Source of the DNA: Chloroflexota bacterium
GTDB lineage: Bacteria > Chloroflexota > Anaerolineae > Anaerolineales > UBA11579
Reading direction: 5' to 3'
Assembly: GCA_013112575.1 (NCBI GenBank)
Contig: JABFGG010000004.1
Coordinates: forward strand, 310,001-374,000
DNA length: 64,000 bases
The position numbers were made by a program, and so were the translations under genes. A model generated the notes under the pieces. The model ran no database searches. It was given only the letters and a program-made list of their open reading frames with translations, and was not told where the DNA came from. Of the stretch, positions 59,964 to 64,000 are shown one piece after another (positions within the stretch are counted from its first letter, which is position 1; the number at the start of each line of letters is the position of its first letter).

Positions 59964-60245
59964 ATGTCCAAAAAAGAAATCGTGTTAATGAAAAGTGAGC
60001 AGCGTCTCGAACGTTCGGCTGTGGTTGCCTTCCTGCGCGAGCTGGCCGACAAACTTGATACTGGGACCATCACCCTCACGCAGGCCGAAGACGAGCTCCA
60101 ACTGGAGGTCCCCGCTCAGGTTGTGCTGGAGATCAAAGCTGAAGAAGAGACCAAATCGAAAGGCACGCAGCGCTCATTGGAAATTGAAATTGAGTGGATG
60201 CTGGGCGATGGAGACCCTTCTAAGCAGGCCATCTCTTTAGGCTAG
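59964..60245 (+). CDS. amphi-Trp domain protein
   Basis: A 93-residue protein: KSEQRLERSAVVAFLRELAD, LDTGTITLTQAEDELQLEVP, VVLEIKAEEETKSKGTQRSL, and EIEIEWMLG with the single conserved Trp. This is the amphi-Trp domain, small proteins with an amphipathic strand pair and a Trp near the end, of unknown role. TAGGAGG lies 6 bases before the ATG. It appears monocistronic. Confidence 0.88.
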   Translation: MSKKEIVLMKSEQRLERSAVVAFLRELADKLDTGTITLTQAEDELQLEVPAQVVLEIKAEEETKSKGTQRSLEIEIEWMLGDGDPSKQAISLG

Positions 60246-60571
60246 CCAGCACTTCACAATATCACCGGCAGCAAAGCCCCATCCTCTGCACCCTGCCATT
60301 ACAGGTTCACCTTGCGATCGGGTAGGCGAAAACGCCGCGCTTATTTGGTCTGAATGCCTAATCACTTTCCCTACATTAAGGGTACATACGGGTACATTAA
60401 ATCGCCCTTTTCTGGCCCTGGATCGCTTCCGCACCCCCACATATATTGCACCCTTTGGCCGTTACCCCCATATCCTATATTCCGGCAAAAACCCGCCAGC
60501 CAAAAACGTGCAATACCCTACATTAACTACATACGGTACATTAACAACGCAACAGCTTTGCGAAATGCTAC
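60246..60571. repeat. 326-base non-coding region with TACATTAA repeats
   Basis: This is the longest gap without a gene. CCCTACATTAA-x5/6-ACATACGG-x-TACATTAA occurs twice, around 60369-60404 and 60513-60545, giving four TACATTAA words. Similar C-rich, A/T-stepped sequence lies between. No ORF with a credible start or family is seen. It could be a dispersed repeat family, a protein-binding region or the remains of an element. Confidence 0.5.
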
Positions 60572-61348
60572 TTAGTTTTGCCAATCCCATTCATTCAGTT
60601 CACTCATGAATTGGTGGGCTGTCAGGTCCAGTTGCAAGGGCGTGATGGACACATAACCATCGTAGACTGCCCCAATGTCCGTGCCATCTTCAGAAACGCC
60701 CGTAGGTGGCTCCCCGCCGATCCAGTAGTAGGGGCGGCCGCGCGGGTCGTCACGCTGAATGAGTTCGTCACGGTAGACGCGCAGGCCCTGGCGGGTGACG
60801 CGCAGCCCTTTGAATTCATCATCTTGCAGGTAGGGCACGTTCACATTGAGGGAGGTGCCTTTGGGTAGCCCGTGTTGAATGACCTGCTCGGCCACACGCC
60901 GGCCGATGCGCGCCGCGGGGGCATAATCCTGTTGCCCGCGAAAACCATCGGGTGTTTCCAGCGAAACCGCAATGCCCGGCACACCTTCAATGGTGGCTTC
61001 CATGGCAGCTGTCACCGTACCCGAGTAGGTCACATCATGGCCCATGTTGGCATGCGGGTTAATGCCCGACACAACCAGATCGATCTTTTTATCCAGCACA
61101 CCCAGTAGGGCCAGAGCTACACAGTCCGAAGGCGCGCCATCGCTGGCAAAAGCCGAAGTGCCATCTGGCAGTTCTACCGTTTTTACGCGTAAAGGTCGGT
61201 GCATGGTCTTGACGTGCCCGGAGGCCGACCAGTTGCGGTCCGGGGCCAGGATGGTGACCTCAGCATCTTCAATCTTACGGATCTCCTGGGCCAGGGCCAG
61301 CAGGCCGGGGGCGGTAACGCCGTCGTCGTTGGTTACGAGAATGTGCAT
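60572..61348 (-). CDS. surE: 5'/3'-nucleotidase SurE
   Basis: A 258-residue acid-phosphatase-fold enzyme that dephosphorylates nucleoside 5'- and 3'-monophosphates. Metal site: MHILVTNDDGVTAPGL with D8 and D9; PDRNWSASGH and SGINPHANMGHDVTYSGTVTAAMEA segments and the C-terminal DGYVSITPLQLDLTAH are diagnostic (the last as in SurE from Thermotoga). AAGGA lies ~6 bases before the ATG. It is important for stationary-phase survival in other bacteria. Transcribed alone, divergent from the large unknown gene. Confidence 0.96.
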   Translation of the reverse strand: MHILVTNDDGVTAPGLLALAQEIRKIEDAEVTILAPDRNWSASGHVKTMHRPLRVKTVELPDGTSAFASDGAPSDCVALALLGVLDKKIDLVVSGINPHANMGHDVTYSGTVTAAMEATIEGVPGIAVSLETPDGFRGQQDYAPAARIGRRVAEQVIQHGLPKGTSLNVNVPYLQDDEFKGLRVTRQGLRVYRDELIQRDDPRGRPYYWIGGEPPTGVSEDGTDIGAVYDGYVSITPLQLDLTAHQFMSELNEWDWQN

Positions 61349-61463
61349 ACATGTCCTTTGCGTAATGCTAAATAGCAGGAATTTAGTCCCATTATGAAAC
61401 CAATGGATTTTACATGGGTTATCATATTGTAGCTAATATGTTTCCCCAGTGGAGAGAGCGGTA

Positions 61464-62948
61464 ATGACCCTATCTACCAGTGAGCCCACAATCAAACAAA
61501 CCCACCCCTGGCTGCGCGCCATGTCGATTGCCTGGGTCCCGGGGAAGGATGTCACTCCCCTGGCCGCGCAAAGCGCCGAAAAGCTGTTGGGGCACTTTGA
61601 AGCCCTGGGGCACAGCAGCGTGGACACCCCTGACGAAGATACGGACATCATCTTGACTACCGCGCCCTACGGGCAGGACCTGGGCTGGCGGGAAGCTTTA
61701 CTGTTCATGTCGCGGCGCCGCTTCGGCATCAAAGGCAAAGCCCCCACGATCTACACAATGGTCCATCTCACAAACCAGGAATTCGACGACGCCATCGCCC
61801 ATTACGATCAGGCCCTGGCCAAAGACCCGCTTGATCCTGAAGATTACACATTCCCGGGGCTGTCGGAAGCTTCATACAATGTGCTGGTAGAGCAGGGGGA
61901 ACGCGGCGGCGCGATCCTTTCCCTGCAGCGCCAGATGCAGGCGCAGGCCAAAAGCGTGCGCATCCTGCTGCTGGTAGGGGATGACGCTCCTGAACGCATC
62001 TACCATTTTGATCTGGTAGGCGCTTATCCAACCAGTGAATACGCCTGGGGCGAAGAAGCCTTTTACAATGATGCCGTCCTGCGCATCGTGACCACGGAAA
62101 GCACCGAAGAAGTCACGAAATATGAAGTGGTGGGTGACGCCCTGCCACGCAGCGAGTGGGACCAGATGACTACCCCGGAAGCCATGGCTGTCGCCGGGCG
62201 TGAGGTTGGACAGCGCAACTTCTTCACCAATATGATTCGTGTCAATGAACTCGTCAACGTCCCGGCGGTCAATGACGCCATTGCCAGCCAGTACAGCGAA
62301 GGCTGCTTCTCAACCTGGGAGCCATTGATCGGAGGGCTGGTTGCCACAGTTACCGGCAGCGCCCGCCCGGTGGACAAGGGCGCCATCACCGAGAATGACC
62401 TGGCCGTGATCGTGGGCGTCAAACCAGACGGTTTTGGGGCGCAGGTGCGCCAGGTGGAAAATAAACAAAACGACCCACCTTCTTCGGAAGCGGTGGAAAT
62501 GTATGACATGGATACCCTGCTGCCGCGTATCAAGTTGGGGAATGGCTGGGATGTGCAGGCTGAGGTTCCGGTAGTACGCTCCAAACTGCACGGCCACCGC
62601 GGCGTCGAGTCCTTCGACCCCACCAAGGTGGAGTTCGTGCCGTTGGAACCGCCTTATTACCATTACCTGGTTTCCTGCGCTACCGGCGCACAGGCCGAAG
62701 GTATTAAAGGTGCTTTCAGCCGGGCCGAGTGCCTGCTCAACCCCGATGATCCCCGTCAGGTGGCCTTTACCGTTTTGCCAGGCCACGGTGTGATGATCGT
62801 AGAGAAATGGCAGGCGGGCAAAGTGCCCTTCCAAACCATCTGGGAATATATGGATGAGGGCGCATTGGTGATCGACAAACACGTGCCACAAGGTGTAATG
62901 ACCTTTAAACAAGACGCAGATGGATTGATGCATTTGCACGAAGACTAA
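61464..62948 (+). CDS. large protein of unknown function
   Basis: A 494-residue protein without signal peptide or membrane helix. It starts near TIKQTHPWLRAMSIAWVPG and has many Gly/Asp-rich turns, e.g. LILTTAPYGQDLGWREALLF-like, LLVGDDAPERIYHFDL, VVGDALPRSEWDQMTTPEAM and the late HGVMIVEKWQAGKVPFQTIW. I recognise no family. Soluble and probably cytoplasmic. The ATG at 61464 is placed by GGAGAG ~9 bases upstream. It ends 26 bases before a phosphoesterase gene and may share its mRNA. Confidence 0.7.
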   Translation: MTLSTSEPTIKQTHPWLRAMSIAWVPGKDVTPLAAQSAEKLLGHFEALGHSSVDTPDEDTDIILTTAPYGQDLGWREALLFMSRRRFGIKGKAPTIYTMVHLTNQEFDDAIAHYDQALAKDPLDPEDYTFPGLSEASYNVLVEQGERGGAILSLQRQMQAQAKSVRILLLVGDDAPERIYHFDLVGAYPTSEYAWGEEAFYNDAVLRIVTTESTEEVTKYEVVGDALPRSEWDQMTTPEAMAVAGREVGQRNFFTNMIRVNELVNVPAVNDAIASQYSEGCFSTWEPLIGGLVATVTGSARPVDKGAITENDLAVIVGVKPDGFGAQVRQVENKQNDPPSSEAVEMYDMDTLLPRIKLGNGWDVQAEVPVVRSKLHGHRGVESFDPTKVEFVPLEPPYYHYLVSCATGAQAEGIKGAFSRAECLLNPDDPRQVAFTVLPGHGVMIVEKWQAGKVPFQTIWEYMDEGALVIDKHVPQGVMTFKQDADGLMHLHED

Positions 62949-62974
62949 ATCACAGCACACATCACCGCCATTTC

Positions 62975-63772
62975 ATGACAGCCAACCCCGTTCGTTTCCT
63001 GCATATTTCCGATACCCACATTGGGCCTAGCCGCGATTTTGAGATCTACGGTTCGCATACCTATGATTGTGTGTCGCGTTTGGTGGATACCATAAATAAT
63101 CTGCCTATCGAACCTGACTTCATTATCCACACGGGAGATGTGGTGACCGACCCCTTCCCCGAAGCCTACACCCTGTCTGCCGAGATCTTCAGTAAACTGA
63201 AAGCGCCCATTTATTATGCCTCCGGCAACCACGACCTGTCTTCTATGCTCATACCGGCTTTGCCGATGGGACCCAAAGAAGACCTACTGGTTGATGAGGG
63301 GGTGAACTGTTACCGATTCGAAGTGGGTAGCCACCGTTTCCTGGTGCTGGATGGGCGCGGGCCGGATGAGATTGACGCCAACGGCCAGTTGGCCGAAGCG
63401 CAATACCAGATACTTGAGGATGAGATTGCAGCGGATGGCCCTCTGAGTATATTCATCCATTTCCCTGCATTGGAGCTGGATACAGTATGGCTGGACCGCG
63501 ACATGTTGTTATTGGAAGGGGAACGTTTTCATAAGCTGGTGCAGCAGGCCAAGAACCTGCGCGGCGTTTTCCTGGGCCATATCCACCGTGGGGGGGCGCA
63601 ATACCGCGATGGGGTCTTGTACTCCAGCGTGGCCAGCCCCATTGGGCAGTTCTCCATGTGGCCGGAGGACCAGCAAGGTGCGGCTGCAGCGGATTCCGGC
63701 TGTACGCTTTATTACAACCTGGTGACCCTGACGGATGACACCACGATCATTAAAGAATTTGTGAGTTCTTGA
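62975..63772 (+). CDS. calcineurin-like metallophosphoesterase (Icc/CpdA type)
   Basis: A 265-residue phosphoesterase. The five metal-binding motifs are complete: LHISDTHIG (~9-17), HTGDVVTD (~52-59), ASGNHDL (~82-88), then FIHFPALELD and GHIHRGG. This is the class III cyclic nucleotide phosphodiesterase/Icc pattern, hydrolysing cAMP or other phosphodiesters in the cytoplasm. Substrate unproven. It starts 26 bases after the unknown gene and is followed 5 bases later by a lipoprotein gene, so all three may be co-transcribed. Confidence 0.92.
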   Translation: MTANPVRFLHISDTHIGPSRDFEIYGSHTYDCVSRLVDTINNLPIEPDFIIHTGDVVTDPFPEAYTLSAEIFSKLKAPIYYASGNHDLSSMLIPALPMGPKEDLLVDEGVNCYRFEVGSHRFLVLDGRGPDEIDANGQLAEAQYQILEDEIAADGPLSIFIHFPALELDTVWLDRDMLLLEGERFHKLVQQAKNLRGVFLGHIHRGGAQYRDGVLYSSVASPIGQFSMWPEDQQGAAAADSGCTLYYNLVTLTDDTTIIKEFVSS

Positions 63773-63777
63773 AGCCT

Positions 63778-64000
63778 ATGAAATCAGCCCCTGCACGTTT
63801 ACTGTTCGTCTTTTTGCCATTACTGCTGGCCTGCAACCTCCTCTCGGAAATATCCCCAACCGAACCAGAACTTGAGTTAGCAACTTCTGAACCTGACGGT
63901 CAACTGGTAACCGCGGGGCCTGAAGATCAGCCAGAGGAAACAGTATCTGCTTCCTCGATTTCCAACGTGGAAAACTGGCTCTACTTGATCGACGTCAACC
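63778..64000 (+). CDS. lipoprotein of unknown function, 3' end beyond window
   Basis: Only the first 74 codons are in the window. The start ATG at 63778 lies 5 bases after the phosphoesterase stop. The translated beginning is a lipoprotein signal (RLLFVFLPLLLACN, lipid Cys ~19) followed by a Glu/Pro/Thr-rich linker (~25-60) and then SNVENWLYLID. The mature domain is not visible, so no function is proposed. Confidence 0.8.
   Translation, partial: MKSAPARLLFVFLPLLLACNLLSEISPTEPELELATSEPDGQLVTAGPEDQPEETVSASSISNVENWLYLIDVN

Noticed and set aside
60354-60575. 73-residue ORF in the TACATTAA repeat region
   Set aside because: Its sequence comes from the repeat units (PYI/YIN patterns) and lacks a Shine-Dalgarno.
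1-64000. CRISPR arrays, insertion sequences, prophage or defence islands
   Set aside because: No regularly spaced repeats, transposase, integrase or recognisable defence genes were seen.

Overview
The window is chromosomal DNA from a bacterium that looks like a member of the Chloroflexota, most likely class Anaerolineae (inference). The grounds are many secreted lipoproteins with Pro/Thr- or Met/Glu-rich linkers after the lipobox, paired DUF3048 proteins, PQQ-type sugar dehydrogenases, FAS1 and spondin-domain lipoproteins, and several genes with a -10 box almost touching the start codon. About 62 protein genes are called. No rRNA, tRNA, CRISPR array, integrase or transposase was found. TGA is an ordinary stop for many genes here, so the standard bacterial code applies.

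Layout. 1-4.0 kb: minus-strand operon of two PQQ-type sugar dehydrogenases (the first cut by the left edge) and two DUF1232 proteins, then a MOSC protein. 4.1-9.3 kb: two EamA exporters, a frameshifted lipoprotein in an AT-rich island, a PIG-L deacetylase and a small HD alarmone-type hydrolase. 9.3-15.8 kb: a TetR regulator facing a DUF1858/DUF6069 pair, a CPBP protease, moaA, a HAD hydrolase, 3-methyladenine glycosylase, fabI and a bactofilin. 15.8-23.4 kb: a GT-C-like membrane protein, an NDP-sugar epimerase, a zincin-like protein, a Yip1-like protein, a putative selenoprotein and a PrsW-like protease. 23.4-33.3 kb: a spondin lipoprotein facing a two-component system, an AHSA1 protein behind a palindromic operator, penicillin acylase, acpS and two M16 peptidases. 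33.5-45.7 kb: a triple-FAS1 lipoprotein, hemolysin III, a DUF4405 pair, threonine synthase, histidine kinases, an MBL-fold protein, asparaginase, endonuclease III, a pectin acetylesterase-like lipoprotein and an APH-like kinase. 45.7-50 kb: a thiamine operon behind a TPP riboswitch. 50-64 kb: small membrane proteins, an OxlT-like MFS carrier behind GntR-type operators, two DUF3048 lipoproteins around a nucleoside hydrolase, an AT-rich propeller lipoprotein, surE, a large unknown protein, a phosphoesterase and a partial lipoprotein.

The strongest unusual signal is at 20874-22133. One reading frame encodes a lipoprotein with a DsbA-like thioredoxin domain fused to a cyclophilin domain. Its only internal stop is a TGA exactly where the first Cys of the CxxC active site should be (U-P-G-C). 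It is followed 23 bases later by a perfect 7-bp stem with a CGTGTT loop, which fits a bacterial SECIS element. I read this as a selenocysteine protein that combines disulfide and proline-isomerase chemistry outside the membrane.

The next most informative region is the thiamine operon: a TTGACA-18-TATACT promoter, a TPP aptamer, and an expression platform whose hairpin both resembles a terminator and hides the GGAGG of a TTG-started thiN. It continues with thiB, a CYTH-family protein (possible thiamine triphosphatase) and thiP, with no thiQ in view. Other regulatory findings are phased CTTACA repeats between the spondin lipoprotein and the response regulator, a GntR-type operator inside a near-consensus promoter, and near-identical palindromes confined to gaps between convergent genes.
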